NCBI GenBank assembly: GCA_045616685.1
Contig: JAZLHF010000022.1
Location: 129,148 to 193,147, forward strand
Length of the DNA: 64,000 nt
Direction of reading: 5' to 3'
Origin: UBA1764 sp045616685
GTDB lineage: Bacteria; Bacillota; Clostridia; Peptostreptococcales; Anaerovoracaceae
Below the pieces are notes generated by a model. It was not told the DNA's origin. It saw nothing but the letters and a program-made list of their open reading frames with translations, and searched no databases. Position numbers and translations under genes: made by a program. Below are positions 18,808-27,658 of this stretch, piece after piece. The stretch's first letter is position 1, and each line of letters starts with the position of its first letter.

Positions 18808-20837
18808 TATTCAACAGCTCCTATTTCTTCAGGTATAGTTTCCTCATAATAAAGTGTTACATACGATCTTGTTGCAACTTGAGTACCAGCTTTTGGATAC
18901 TGGTCAATTACAACTGCATCATAAGTAGTTGTTTTTTCAGGACTCATCTGGACTTCTAAGCCCAAACCTCCGATAATGCCAATTGCATTTTCGCAATCTT
19001 TTCCAGTCAAATTTGGTACTGTTACCTTTCCCTTATTTAAAGCTTTTAAATCAGCTTCTGTATACTCTGGATGTACTCCTAAATATGGAAGTACTTCTGC
19101 TAAAATATCATGTGCGCAAGGAGCTGCAGTATTTGAACCGTAAAGAACTCCTCTTGGCGTGTCAACAATAACAAGAATTGCAATCTGCGGATTATCAATT
19201 GGAGCAACCCCTAAGAACGATGCGAATACATCAGTATCTGAATATCCACCAGCAACAGGCTTTGTCGCGGTACCAGTTTTCCCTCCGATTTTGTAGCCCG
19301 GGATTTTTGCCTTTCCGCCGCCACCTTCAGAAACTACTTTTTCCATTATGCTTAAAACATCTTGGGAAGTCTGCTCTGAAATAGTACGACTTTTAATTAT
19401 AGGATCATATTCCTCAACAACATTCCCTTCTGAATCTAAAACACCCTTTACAAAGCGAGGCTGCATAAGATAACCATCATTTGCAATTGATCCAACAGCA
19501 ACAACAAGGCTTACTGGTGTAACAGCGATACCTTGTCCATAAGACATTGTTGCGAGTCCTACACTGTTCTTTCTCTGAAGAATGTTTCCACTTTCGCCTG
19601 GATAATCAACTCCAGTTTTTTCTGTTAAACCAAAATTGTTTAAACCTTCGTAATATCTGTCAAGCCCAATTCTTTGTGCCAGTTTAATCATTACTGGATT
19701 GCAAGAATTTTCTACAGCCTCATAAAGCGTTTCTTGGCCATGGCTTAATGGATAATACCAACACTTAAGTTCTTGGTCCGCAACTTTTACAGGACGGCAA
19801 TCATTAAAAGTTTCGGTCATGTATGTGACGCCGTACTCTAATGCTAAAGATGTTGTAATCAATTTAAACGTCGAACCAGGTTCATAAACATCATTTATGC
19901 AGAAATTTCGCCACATCTGATTAAGATATATGGCCTGAGCTTCTGGGGTCATATTTTCAAAAGCTTCCTCATCCTTTTCAAGAGGCTTTCTTGGGTAGTT
20001 AGGATCAAAGTCTTCTGTCTGTGCCATAGCTAAGATGTCTCCGGTATTAACATCATAAATCATGCACATTGCCCTATCAGCATTACAGTCAATAACTGCC
20101 TGAGCAATTTTTTCAGTAACAATTTTTTGAATAGTTTGATCAATTGTTAACCAAAGAGTTGAGCCATCTTCTGGTTCGTAATATTTATCAACACCATAAG
20201 CCAGCGTATTCCTTTTGTTATCTTTATTTGTAATTCGGCGCCCGTCAAGACCAGATAGAATGCTATTATATTGAAGCTCTAAGCCTCCAATCCCATCGCC
20301 GTCATCATTTGTTAATCCAAGAACTTGTGATAAGAATAATCCATTAGGATAATAACGCCTTGTATCTTCCGTAATCTCTATTCCAGGAATTTTTGCGGCT
20401 TTTACAAGTTCCACTACATCGTCTTCAACATTTTTTTTAAGTTTAAGAAGCTTTGAATTAGACATGATAGACTTTTCAACATCATCTTCATCCATGTCTA
20501 AAAGAGTTGCAAGCTGTCTTATGTATAAAAGAGTATTAGCCTCTTGCTCTTTTTGATCATCGCCCTGAGATTTTAATGTTTCAGGTCTTACCCACACCGT
20601 ATGTGTTGTAGCAGAAATGGCCAAATCATTTCCGTTTCTATCAACGATGCGACCACGATCAGCTTTTACAATACTATCTGACGTTTGTTGCTTAATAGCA
20701 AGGATAGAATACTCCTCGCCTCTGATAATCATCTGATAGCCAATCCTTAAAGCAAGAGCGAAAAATGCTATAAGCACAATTGCCAGGCATGTCAAAAGTC
20801 TTTTTTTAGTTTTGTAAGTAATATTATTCTTGTTCAC
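18807..20837 (-). CDS. Class B penicillin-binding protein with PASTA domain
   Basis: Transpeptidase that crosslinks septal or sporulation peptidoglycan (FtsI or SpoVD type). One N-terminal span (about 13-31), a PBP dimer domain, and the transpeptidase with STFK at 322-325, SCN at 378-380 and KTGT at 520-523. A single PASTA domain follows (VTVPNLTGKDCENAIG to DQYPKAGTQVATRS). The start is a GTG with no visible ribosome binding site, placed just past a terminator-like hairpin (20851-20871); any later Met would remove the membrane span. Paired with ftsW in the cluster, so a division role is likely. Confidence 0.93.
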   Translation of the reverse strand: MNKNNITYKTKKRLLTCLAIVLIAFFALALRIGYQMIIRGEEYSILAIKQQTSDSIVKADRGRIVDRNGNDLAISATTHTVWVRPETLKSQGDDQKEQEANTLLYIRQLATLLDMDEDDVEKSIMSNSKLLKLKKNVEDDVVELVKAAKIPGIEITEDTRRYYPNGLFLSQVLGLTNDDGDGIGGLELQYNSILSGLDGRRITNKDNKRNTLAYGVDKYYEPEDGSTLWLTIDQTIQKIVTEKIAQAVIDCNADRAMCMIYDVNTGDILAMAQTEDFDPNYPRKPLEKDEEAFENMTPEAQAIYLNQMWRNFCINDVYEPGSTFKLITTSLALEYGVTYMTETFNDCRPVKVADQELKCWYYPLSHGQETLYEAVENSCNPVMIKLAQRIGLDRYYEGLNNFGLTEKTGVDYPGESGNILQRKNSVGLATMSYGQGIAVTPVSLVVAVGSIANDGYLMQPRFVKGVLDSEGNVVEEYDPIIKSRTISEQTSQDVLSIMEKVVSEGGGGKAKIPGYKIGGKTGTATKPVAGGYSDTDVFASFLGVAPIDNPQIAILVIVDTPRGVLYGSNTAAPCAHDILAEVLPYLGVHPEYTEADLKALNKGKVTVPNLTGKDCENAIGIIGGLGLEVQMSPEKTTTYDAVVIDQYPKAGTQVATRSYVTLYYEETIPEEIGAVE

Positions 20838-20871
20838 AAAAAAGGAAAAATGGCGCCTTAAATAGGCGCCA
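20838..20871 (-). terminator. Terminator-like hairpin between ftsL and the PBP gene
   Basis: TGGCGCC / GGCGCCA (20865-20871 and 20851-20857) with a 7-nt loop, followed on the minus strand by TTTTTCCTTTTTT running up to the GTG start. It may attenuate the downstream genes. Confidence 0.65.
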
Positions 20872-20876
20872 ATATT

Positions 20877-21230
20877 TTATTGATAAACTGATTCCATTAA
20901 AGCCAAAGCAAAGTCCTCTATATCTGAATCTCCCTGGATATAGATGATTTGATCAATGTCTGGGTATACCATCCCAAGTCCTAAAGCCTTTTGCTCGACT
21001 GTGGTGATGTTTGTTGCAGATTTGATTTCTACTTCTAACTTTGTGATCTGCTTTTCAGCCTCACTAATTTGTTTGTTTATTTGATTGATATCATACTGAA
21101 CTTTTGATGTATGCGCATCAAGTCCTACGAAGAAAAGAAAAGCCATACATGTAACTAAAAGCATAACGATAAGTCCGCTTCTGCTAATCTTCTTTCTTCT
21201 CTTTTCTGCGTTGGTTTCAGTACGATTCAT
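20877..21230 (-). CDS. ftsL: Cell division protein FtsL
   Basis: Small bitopic protein that works with FtsQ and DivIC. A basic N-terminus (KRRKKISR), one span at about 19-39, then a coiled coil (YDINQINKQISEAEKQITKLEVEI). 117 aa and the slot between rsmH and the PBP gene are what is expected. It overlaps rsmH by 4 nt. Confidence 0.82.
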   Translation of the reverse strand: MNRTETNAEKRRKKISRSGLIVMLLVTCMAFLFFVGLDAHTSKVQYDINQINKQISEAEKQITKLEVEIKSATNITTVEQKALGLGMVYPDIDQIIYIQGDSDIEDFALALMESVYQ

Positions 21231-22168
21231 TTTTTCTCGATAACTCTTAGTTTAGCGCTGCGAGCTCTTGGATTATTTTCAAGCTCTGCTTCGCCAGGTA
21301 ATATAGGTTTGCCTGTGATTTTCTTAACATCAGGCTTCTTACCACATACACAAACAGGAAACTCTGGTGGGCATGTGCAAGGATTCAGTCTTTCTTTAAA
21401 TATCTCTTTTACAATTCGATCTTCCAACGAATGGAATGTAATTATAGCCATTCTTCCGCCAGGAGCAAGAACATCTATAAAATTTCCGGCCGCTTTTTTT
21501 AAACCGCCAAGCTCGTCATTAACTTCTATTCGAATTGCTTGGAAAGTTCTCTTTGCAGGATGAGGTCCTTCCCTTCTTGCTGCAGCCGGTATGGCCGCTT
21601 TTATAATTTCGACAAGTTTACCTGTCGTCGTTATTCTTCCTTCAGCTCTGGCTTCACAGATAAACTGAGCAATTCTTGCAGCCCACTTCTCTTCGCCATA
21701 ATCTTTGATAATCCTGACTAAATCTTTCTCGCTATAATCATTTACAACATCTTCTGCCGTAAATCTATCACTTGCATTCATGCGCATATCAAGTGGCGCA
21801 TCATGCATATACGAAAATCCTCTTTCAGGATTATCTAACTGAAATGACGAAACTCCTAAATCAAGGAGCGCTCCATCGATTTGTTTTATACCTAAATCCC
21901 TAAGCACTACTTTGATGTCGGAATAGTTTGATTGAACAAACTTCTTCTCGCATGGGGTGCCAGAGTCTAAAAGTCTTTTTTGAGATACATTAAGGGCGTC
22001 AATATCCCTATCGACACCAATAAACAGACCATCTTTGCTTAATTGAGCGCAAACTCCACTAGCATGGCCCGCTCCACCTAATGTTCCGTCAACATAAATT
22101 CCATCAGGTTTAATATCTAATGCATTTATGCATTCCTGATAAAGAACTGGAACGTGTGAAAATTCCAT
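21227..22168 (-). CDS. rsmH: 16S rRNA m4C1402 methyltransferase RsmH
   Basis: Methylates N4 of C1402 in 16S rRNA. The opening HVPVLYQECINAL and the AdoMet site DGTLGGAGHASGV (27-39) are canonical, as are LLDLGVSSFQLDNPERGFSY and ITFHSLEDRIVK near the end. 313 aa is normal. It follows mraZ after 3 nt. Confidence 0.97.
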   Translation of the reverse strand: MEFSHVPVLYQECINALDIKPDGIYVDGTLGGAGHASGVCAQLSKDGLFIGVDRDIDALNVSQKRLLDSGTPCEKKFVQSNYSDIKVVLRDLGIKQIDGALLDLGVSSFQLDNPERGFSYMHDAPLDMRMNASDRFTAEDVVNDYSEKDLVRIIKDYGEEKWAARIAQFICEARAEGRITTTGKLVEIIKAAIPAAARREGPHPAKRTFQAIRIEVNDELGGLKKAAGNFIDVLAPGGRMAIITFHSLEDRIVKEIFKERLNPCTCPPEFPVCVCGKKPDVKKITGKPILPGEAELENNPRARSAKLRVIEKK

Positions 22169-22171
22169 GAA

Positions 22172-22603
22172 TTACACCTGATATTTATTCGAGAAATCAG
22201 CGAAATCTTCTGCATTAAGCTTTCCGCCGTTTTCATCATTGTCGTACTTTTCTTTAGCCCAAACTTCAACTCTATCCAATGAACCGATAGTTACAAGCTC
22301 TTTGCTTAGTTTTGCCGCAGCCTTAAGACCTGCGGGAATCAAGACTCTGCCCTGTTTATCGATTTCACATTCAGAAGCATTGGCATAGATAAATCTCTTG
22401 AAAGCTCTAGTTTTTGGATCAGACATAGGAAGTCCAGCAAGAACTTCTTCTTGCTTTTCCCATGTACTCATAGGGAAAATAATCAGGCATTCATCTAAAC
22501 CCTTTGTGATTATTACCTTGTAGCCTAAATCATCCCTAAACTTTGCAGGAATAATTAATCTATTCTTGGCATCTATTGAGTTTTCATGTTTACCTAATAA
22601 CAT
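22172..22603 (-). CDS. mraZ: Transcriptional regulator MraZ
   Basis: Ring-forming AbrB-fold regulator of the dcw cluster. It starts MLLGKHENSIDAKNRLIIPAKF and has a second half-repeat EIDKQGRVLIPAGL, the two swapped-hairpin motifs of the family. 143 aa is normal. It heads the cluster, and two pairs of 10-bp-spaced GTGG boxes lie in its promoter, which points to autoregulation. Confidence 0.95.
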   Translation of the reverse strand: MLLGKHENSIDAKNRLIIPAKFRDDLGYKVIITKGLDECLIIFPMSTWEKQEEVLAGLPMSDPKTRAFKRFIYANASECEIDKQGRVLIPAGLKAAAKLSKELVTIGSLDRVEVWAKEKYDNDENGGKLNAEDFADFSNKYQV

Positions 22604-22666
22604 TGAAATTTCAAGCCTTTCGAGGGTTCCCCGTGTTTTTAGGGGACACTACCCAAATGTATACAT

Positions 22667-22683
22667 CCACTTTACACCACTTT
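22667..22683 (-). promoter_or_regulatory. MraZ boxes, promoter-proximal pair
   Basis: Two AAAGTGG boxes on the minus strand (CCACTTT at 22667-22673 and 22677-22683) with 10-bp spacing, the pattern MraZ binds in other bacteria. They overlap the -10 of the cluster promoter. Confidence 0.65.
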
Positions 22684-22697
22684 TATCTTAAAATCAA
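22669..22697 (-). promoter_or_regulatory. Promoter of the dcw cluster
   Basis: On the minus strand TTGATT (22692-22697), a 17-nt spacer, then TAAAGT (22669-22674). The -10 falls in the proximal MraZ boxes. Confidence 0.55.
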
Positions 22698-22718
22698 GGG
22701 TTTTTGAGATAAATTACA

Positions 22719-22735
22719 CCATTTTGCACCACTTT
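22719..22735 (-). promoter_or_regulatory. MraZ boxes, distal pair
   Basis: AAAGTGG (CCACTTT at 22729-22735) and AAAATGG (CCATTTT at 22719-22725) on the minus strand, again 10 bp apart, about 50 bp upstream of the first pair. Confidence 0.5.
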
Positions 22736-22825
22736 TTAAAATTTTGATTTTCTCGCCTAAAAAACTCTAAAAAAACGCGAAGTATGATAAAATACTGGTA
22801 ATTTAACGCTTTTATAGGGGAAATT

Positions 22826-23959
22826 ATGGATAAAAAAATAACAACATGGGAAGCAGCCTGCATAATTACAGGCTACGGTATAGGCGGCGGAGTACTTGCA
22901 ATGCCTTATTTAGCAGAAAAGAACGGCGTAATCATGTCCTTAATAATTCTGGCTATCGCATTTTTGGCAAGCATCCTGCTTCATATGATGATTGCCGATA
23001 CAGTTCTTAAATGTGAGCCTGGCACACAGGTCGTTGGAGTATTTTCTAAATTTATGTTTAGAGGAAAACTAAAAACTCCACTTACAGTAATATTTTTCGG
23101 ATTAATGGCAATAGTGCTTGTTGCAAATCTTGCAGCATATGTTGCCGGAGCAGCAGATGTTCTTGCAGGAATACTTAACATAAGCACTTTGCTTTGCAAA
23201 TTAATATTTTATGTAGTTGCTGCAAGCGTAGTTTTGTTTGGACTTAAGGCAGTTGCCGTAAGCGAAAAAATTATGGTTGCAATAATTTTTGGGATGATTG
23301 CGATTTTAAGCATTGCTTCATTAGTTAAGCACCCTAACACTCTTTCATTCCAGAGCGGAACGCTTCATGATGGGATTATGTATTACGGCATGGCCATGCT
23401 CGCATTTGCGGCATTCTTTTCAGTACCTCAAGCAGTTGAAGGCTTAGGGGGTGACGAAAAAGAAGTAAAGAAAGCTATTATTCTTGGGCTTGGTAACAAC
23501 TTCATCATTATGATAGTTGTAATTATTTGTGCTCTTATAGGATCAAAAGAGGTGACTGAAGTCGGAATGGTTGGCTGGTCAGAAGGAATTGGAAAATGGG
23601 CAGAGCTTGTTGGCGGAATCTTCACTCTCGTGGCAATGTTAACAACCTATTGGTCAATTTCGTTGGCTTTATCAGACATATTAAGAGAGCAGTTTCCAAA
23701 TCTTTCTCACAAAATCTGCTGGCTGGTTGCAACACTTCCTTCAATAATTATTACATTGTTTGATATTGCAGATTTCCTTGATTTTCTACAGATTGCCGGA
23801 GGTGCCATTGCAATAATCGTTGCCCTTCTCTTTGTACCTTGCTATAGAATTGCAAACGATGAAGTTCCTCAGACTATACTTGGCAAATTCTCAACAAAGC
23901 CATGGCAATACTTTATAATTATCGCTTATATTTTTATGGGAATAGGAAACGTTATTTAA
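22826..23959 (+). CDS. Amino acid permease, aromatic/tryptophan type
   Basis: Integral membrane transporter of the APC superfamily. The first span holds GYGIGGGVLAMPY, the glycine-rich start typical of the hydroxy/aromatic amino acid permease family (TyrP, Mtr, SdaC types); about eleven spans follow over 377 aa. No substrate-specific residues can be read. It ends exactly where the amidohydrolase gene begins, so the pair may take up and process one class of compound (inference). The gene diverges from mraZ. Confidence 0.75.
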   Translation: MDKKITTWEAACIITGYGIGGGVLAMPYLAEKNGVIMSLIILAIAFLASILLHMMIADTVLKCEPGTQVVGVFSKFMFRGKLKTPLTVIFFGLMAIVLVANLAAYVAGAADVLAGILNISTLLCKLIFYVVAASVVLFGLKAVAVSEKIMVAIIFGMIAILSIASLVKHPNTLSFQSGTLHDGIMYYGMAMLAFAAFFSVPQAVEGLGGDEKEVKKAIILGLGNNFIIMIVVIICALIGSKEVTEVGMVGWSEGIGKWAELVGGIFTLVAMLTTYWSISLALSDILREQFPNLSHKICWLVATLPSIIITLFDIADFLDFLQIAGGAIAIIVALLFVPCYRIANDEVPQTILGKFSTKPWQYFIIIAYIFMGIGNVI

Positions 23960-25543
23960 ATGACAAAACTCTTTTATAACGGGAAATTTCACACAATGCT
24001 TTCAGAAAATGACTGCAAATCATATATTGTAGTCGAAAATGGAAAGATTAAAGAAATCGGATCAGGAGAAGCGCCTGTTTCTCAATATAAAAACAAGGAG
24101 GATCTCTGTGGCAAACATGTTTATCCGTGTTTGATAGATGCGCATGTCCACCTTCTTGAGACCGTAGCTGTTATGGCGATGGGATTTAACGCTTGCGAAA
24201 TAACATCCGAAGGAATTAAGCCTAACACTATCGAAGGAGTTTCAAAGCGTGTTAGAGAATATGCATCAAAGCAACCGCAAAATGCAATCATTGCATTAAA
24301 TAATTATGTTTTAACTGCAATTGATGAAATAAGAATGCCAACCAAAGATGAACTTGATGATTGGGCTGAAGGACGTGCTATTGTTATTTACAATATCGAT
24401 GGCCACTCAACTTCTCTTTCAACAAAAATGCTCGAAAAAATCGGAATTGATCCAGCAACATCAAATGGAGTGTTGCAAGGAGAAGACAATGAACGTGCAC
24501 AAGGAAGACTAATTGATGTTATCAGTTCATCTATATCACTTCCGACTCTGGCAAAAGGAATTGCTAAACTTCACAACTATTGCGCAGAATATGGAATAAA
24601 TATAATCGGCGCACTTGAGGGCAATGGGGATAGCGAAAAGGATTCATCAACAAAACTATTCATTCAGCTGATTAGAAGGTTTGACTTAGAAATTAGGTTA
24701 TATCTACAATATACCGATATTAACCGCGTAAGACCTTTTAGAAAATACATGAAAAACCCACGAGTCGGCGGATGCGGCGACTGGGAAATGGACGGAGCTA
24801 CAGGTTCACATTCAAGTGCATTTAGAGTTCCATTTCTTGACACAGACAAAACCGCTCCAACCTATTTTACTCAACAAGAAACAGACGAATTGGTTAAAAC
24901 TTTTGCAGATGAAGGCTATCAAATCGCCTCTCACGCAATCGGAGAAGTTGCAATTGAGCAGTTAATCAATTCTCTAAATAAAGTTGATAACGGTCATTTT
25001 AACCGTATTGAGCATTGCGAATTTCATGATGATGCAGCTTTAGAGGAATTAAAGAAATGCAGATATGCCATCATGATGCAACCAGGTTATGCATGGATTG
25101 ATAAAAGATACCTACATACATATGAGCAGTTTTTGCCAGCAGATATTATTGCACGCTTAAAGTTTAAAACTTTATATGATGCTGGAATCTGCCTTTGCGG
25201 ATCTTCAGATTCACCTTGCCAAGATATCGACCCATACCAGCAAATGCTTGGAATGGTACAATTCTATAATGAAAACGAATCAATTACGCCATACCAGGCT
25301 ATGAGCACATACACAACTCACGCTGCCAAAGCAATCGAAGAAGAAAACGAATACGGAAGTTTGGGGCAAGGTAAAATTGCAGACTTTTTCACAGCTGATC
25401 AGGATTTCTTCAAACTATCGCCAGAAGAGATAATAAGCTTTAGACCTTGTCAGACCTATTATGGCGGAAAAGCTTTCAAACAAAAAACAGGCTCTATGCC
25501 TGAATTCATAAAAATGATGCTTAAAAAACCTAAGCTTATATAA
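23960..25543 (+). CDS. Amidohydrolase of the YtcJ/Amidohydro_3 type
   Basis: Metal-dependent hydrolase with a TIM-barrel fold. The small beta domain VVENGKIKEIGSGEAP leads to the metal site PCLIDAHVHLLE (HxH, about residues 63-65). Later ligands are in ASHAIGEVA and RIEHCEFHDD, and the closing Asp is in CGSSDSPCQDIDPY. 527 aa fits the exoenzyme-regulatory-protein-like group, whose substrates are mostly unknown. It follows the permease with no gap. Confidence 0.85.
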   Translation: MTKLFYNGKFHTMLSENDCKSYIVVENGKIKEIGSGEAPVSQYKNKEDLCGKHVYPCLIDAHVHLLETVAVMAMGFNACEITSEGIKPNTIEGVSKRVREYASKQPQNAIIALNNYVLTAIDEIRMPTKDELDDWAEGRAIVIYNIDGHSTSLSTKMLEKIGIDPATSNGVLQGEDNERAQGRLIDVISSSISLPTLAKGIAKLHNYCAEYGINIIGALEGNGDSEKDSSTKLFIQLIRRFDLEIRLYLQYTDINRVRPFRKYMKNPRVGGCGDWEMDGATGSHSSAFRVPFLDTDKTAPTYFTQQETDELVKTFADEGYQIASHAIGEVAIEQLINSLNKVDNGHFNRIEHCEFHDDAALEELKKCRYAIMMQPGYAWIDKRYLHTYEQFLPADIIARLKFKTLYDAGICLCGSSDSPCQDIDPYQQMLGMVQFYNENESITPYQAMSTYTTHAAKAIEEENEYGSLGQGKIADFFTADQDFFKLSPEEIISFRPCQTYYGGKAFKQKTGSMPEFIKMMLKKPKLI

Positions 25544-25548
25544 AACAA

Positions 25549-25580
25549 AGCTGCATCCAAATGGATGTAGCTATTTTCTT
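25549..25580. terminator. Shared terminator between converging genes
   Basis: AGCTGCATCC (25549-25558) pairs with GGATGTAGCT (25563-25572), with one G-U, followed by ATTTTCTT. It separates the amidohydrolase gene from the oppositely oriented flavoprotein gene. Confidence 0.75.
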
Positions 25581-26196
25581 ATCTGATAAAATTCATCATT
25601 GTTGTTGCAGGTTTTTCTGGAACGCCATACTTTTCTTTTCCAAGCTGTACAGACTTCATTGCAAAAGCAAAGTTTTCAGCCAAATTATTCATTACCTGAA
25701 CGCCTTCAATATCTTTACTAATTTCGCCTGGGTTGAGACCAAATGCCCCGCTCCAATATGTGCTTCCAACAATAATGCTTCTACTATAGAACAGATACTT
25801 ATTCATCTGATCTAATGTTGTCTCGTTGCCACCTCTTCTGCAAACAGCGATAGCGGCAGCCACCTTACCACCACAGTCAATATTTCTGAGGAAGATTCTA
25901 TCAAGAGCACTCTTTAAGGTACCATTCATGCCTCCATAATATACCGGGCTAGCAAGAATAAACCCGTCAGCAGCAATAAGTTTGTCAGCAAGCTCATTTA
26001 CAATATCGGTATCAATAACGCATTTCCCAAGCTTTGCGCATTTATAACAGGCCATGCAGCCTCTAATAGATTCCATACCAATCTGTACTACTTCTGTTTC
26101 AATACCTTCTCTATTTAAAACTTTAGTAATAATATCAATGGCAATAGAGGTATTTCCGCCTTTACGCGGACTTGCGTTAATGATTAATGTTTTCAT
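25579..26196 (-). CDS. Flavodoxin-like NAD(P)H-dependent oxidoreductase
   Basis: FMN-binding flavodoxin-fold protein. It begins LIINASPRKGGNTS (phosphate loop) and has the cysteine cluster GCMACYKCAKLGKCV at about 46-60, typical of iron-sulfur flavoproteins, then SPVYYGGMNGTLKSALDR for flavin binding. 205 aa. Redox partner unknown. It sits 13 nt after trkH on the same strand and starts with GGAGAAGTC ahead of ATG. Confidence 0.85.
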   Translation of the reverse strand: MKTLIINASPRKGGNTSIAIDIITKVLNREGIETEVVQIGMESIRGCMACYKCAKLGKCVIDTDIVNELADKLIAADGFILASPVYYGGMNGTLKSALDRIFLRNIDCGGKVAAAIAVCRRGGNETTLDQMNKYLFYSRSIIVGSTYWSGAFGLNPGEISKDIEGVQVMNNLAENFAFAMKSVQLGKEKYGVPEKPATTMMNFIR

Positions 26197-26209
26197 GACT
26201 TCTCCTATA

Positions 26210-27658
26210 TTATTTCTTAATCTTGAAACTAATTAACAGTGTATAAAGTTCAAGTCTTCCGCCAATCATTAAAATTGCCAATAAAATCTTCGACGGCGCG
26301 GAATAAAATGCGTAGTTGCATGTTGGGCCAACAAGATTAAATCCTGGTCCAATATTACTTAAAGCAGATATTACTGATGAGAGAGCGGTAATAATATCTA
26401 CATTGTCAAGACACAGCAAAAATGTCGCAATGCAAGCGGTAAAAGCATATAGCCCAAGGAAACCACAAGTATCCATTACTATATCTTCGCTGATATAACG
26501 CTTCCCAAGTCTAATTGGAATAATGTTATTTGGATGGAGTTTTCTCTTTTCCCCACGTTTAATTAGCTTGGCCATTAAAGCTACTCTTACCACTTTGATA
26601 CCGCCACCTGTCGAGCCAGCACATCCACCAATAAACATAAGCAAGAATATTATTGCCTTACAAGCCTCTGGCCATAACTCATAATCAGCTACGCCATAGC
26701 CTGTTGTAGATATCGTTGTGGTTACCTGGAAGAATGCATATCTAAATGAATTGCCAACATCATATGTTCCCGCAAAGGCAAGTATTAATGCCATAAGCAA
26801 TACTGCACTTCCAACAATGATTAAATATAATTTTAATTCTGTGTCGAGGAATGCCTTCTTGAAATTCTTTGAAAAGATTAAACCTATATTCGAGAAGTTG
26901 ATTCCACAAATCAGCATAAAGAGACCAATAGTGATTTCAACTAATGCACTATTATAATGACCAACGCTTGTGTTGTATGATGAGAATCCACCTGTACCAA
27001 TAGATCCAAATGTATGAATTAGCGAATCAAATGGATTGAGTCCCTCAATCATCAGAATAACAAACTCTGCAAGTGTTAAAGCAATATAAATCTTATAAAG
27101 TTGTCTTGCATACTGAGAAAAAGTAAATCCACTCTTATCAAGTGTTATACCTGTTGTTTCCGCCCTCATAAGTTTATGTCCACCAATACCAAGCTTTGGA
27201 AGCAGTGCGATTGTCATAACAAGCACGCCCATTCCGCCAAGCCAGTGGGTTAAAGATCTCCACATGAGACCAGCATGCGACAGAGCCTCTACATCTGTGA
27301 GAATTGTTGATCCAGTTGTTGAAAAACCAGAAGCCATTTCAAAAAATCCATCAACCAATGAAGGGATATCACCTGTAATGTGAAGCGGAATAGCTCCTAA
27401 AATTGAAATGCCAATCCATGTAACGGCAACAATGAAGAATCCATCACTAATACTTAATGATGAAACTTCTGATTTTGGGATTACTTTAAAACCAATAAGT
27501 CCAACAATTAGAAAGACAAGTGCACAAATTGTGTATACTAATCCAACATTGCCCTCTTTATATATAAGCGCAACTACTATTGGCACAATGAACGAGCATC
27601 CTACCACACAAAGAACTGCACTTAACACTTTTGAAATTAGTCTATAATTTAGCTTCAT
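26210..27658 (-). CDS. trkH: Potassium uptake protein TrkH
   Basis: Membrane subunit of the Trk/Ktr K+ channel-transporter. Pore loops of the four M1-P-M2 repeats are seen as ASGFSTTGSTIL, FGSIGTGGFSSYN, TTTISTTGYGVADY and the last SALSNIGPGFNLVG. 482 aa is normal. The ATG overlaps the trkA stop (TAATG), so channel and gating subunit are co-translated. Confidence 0.94.
   Translation of the reverse strand: MKLNYRLISKVLSAVLCVVGCSFIVPIVVALIYKEGNVGLVYTICALVFLIVGLIGFKVIPKSEVSSLSISDGFFIVAVTWIGISILGAIPLHITGDIPSLVDGFFEMASGFSTTGSTILTDVEALSHAGLMWRSLTHWLGGMGVLVMTIALLPKLGIGGHKLMRAETTGITLDKSGFTFSQYARQLYKIYIALTLAEFVILMIEGLNPFDSLIHTFGSIGTGGFSSYNTSVGHYNSALVEITIGLFMLICGINFSNIGLIFSKNFKKAFLDTELKLYLIIVGSAVLLMALILAFAGTYDVGNSFRYAFFQVTTTISTTGYGVADYELWPEACKAIIFLLMFIGGCAGSTGGGIKVVRVALMAKLIKRGEKRKLHPNNIIPIRLGKRYISEDIVMDTCGFLGLYAFTACIATFLLCLDNVDIITALSSVISALSNIGPGFNLVGPTCNYAFYSAPSKILLAILMIGGRLELYTLLISFKIKK

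Noticed and set aside
22667..22735. Repeats like ACACCA/GCACCA upstream of mraZ that look like the arm repeats of the elements
   Set aside because: The 10-bp-spaced GTGG boxes fit MraZ binding at its own promoter, and no integrase, core or second end is present there.
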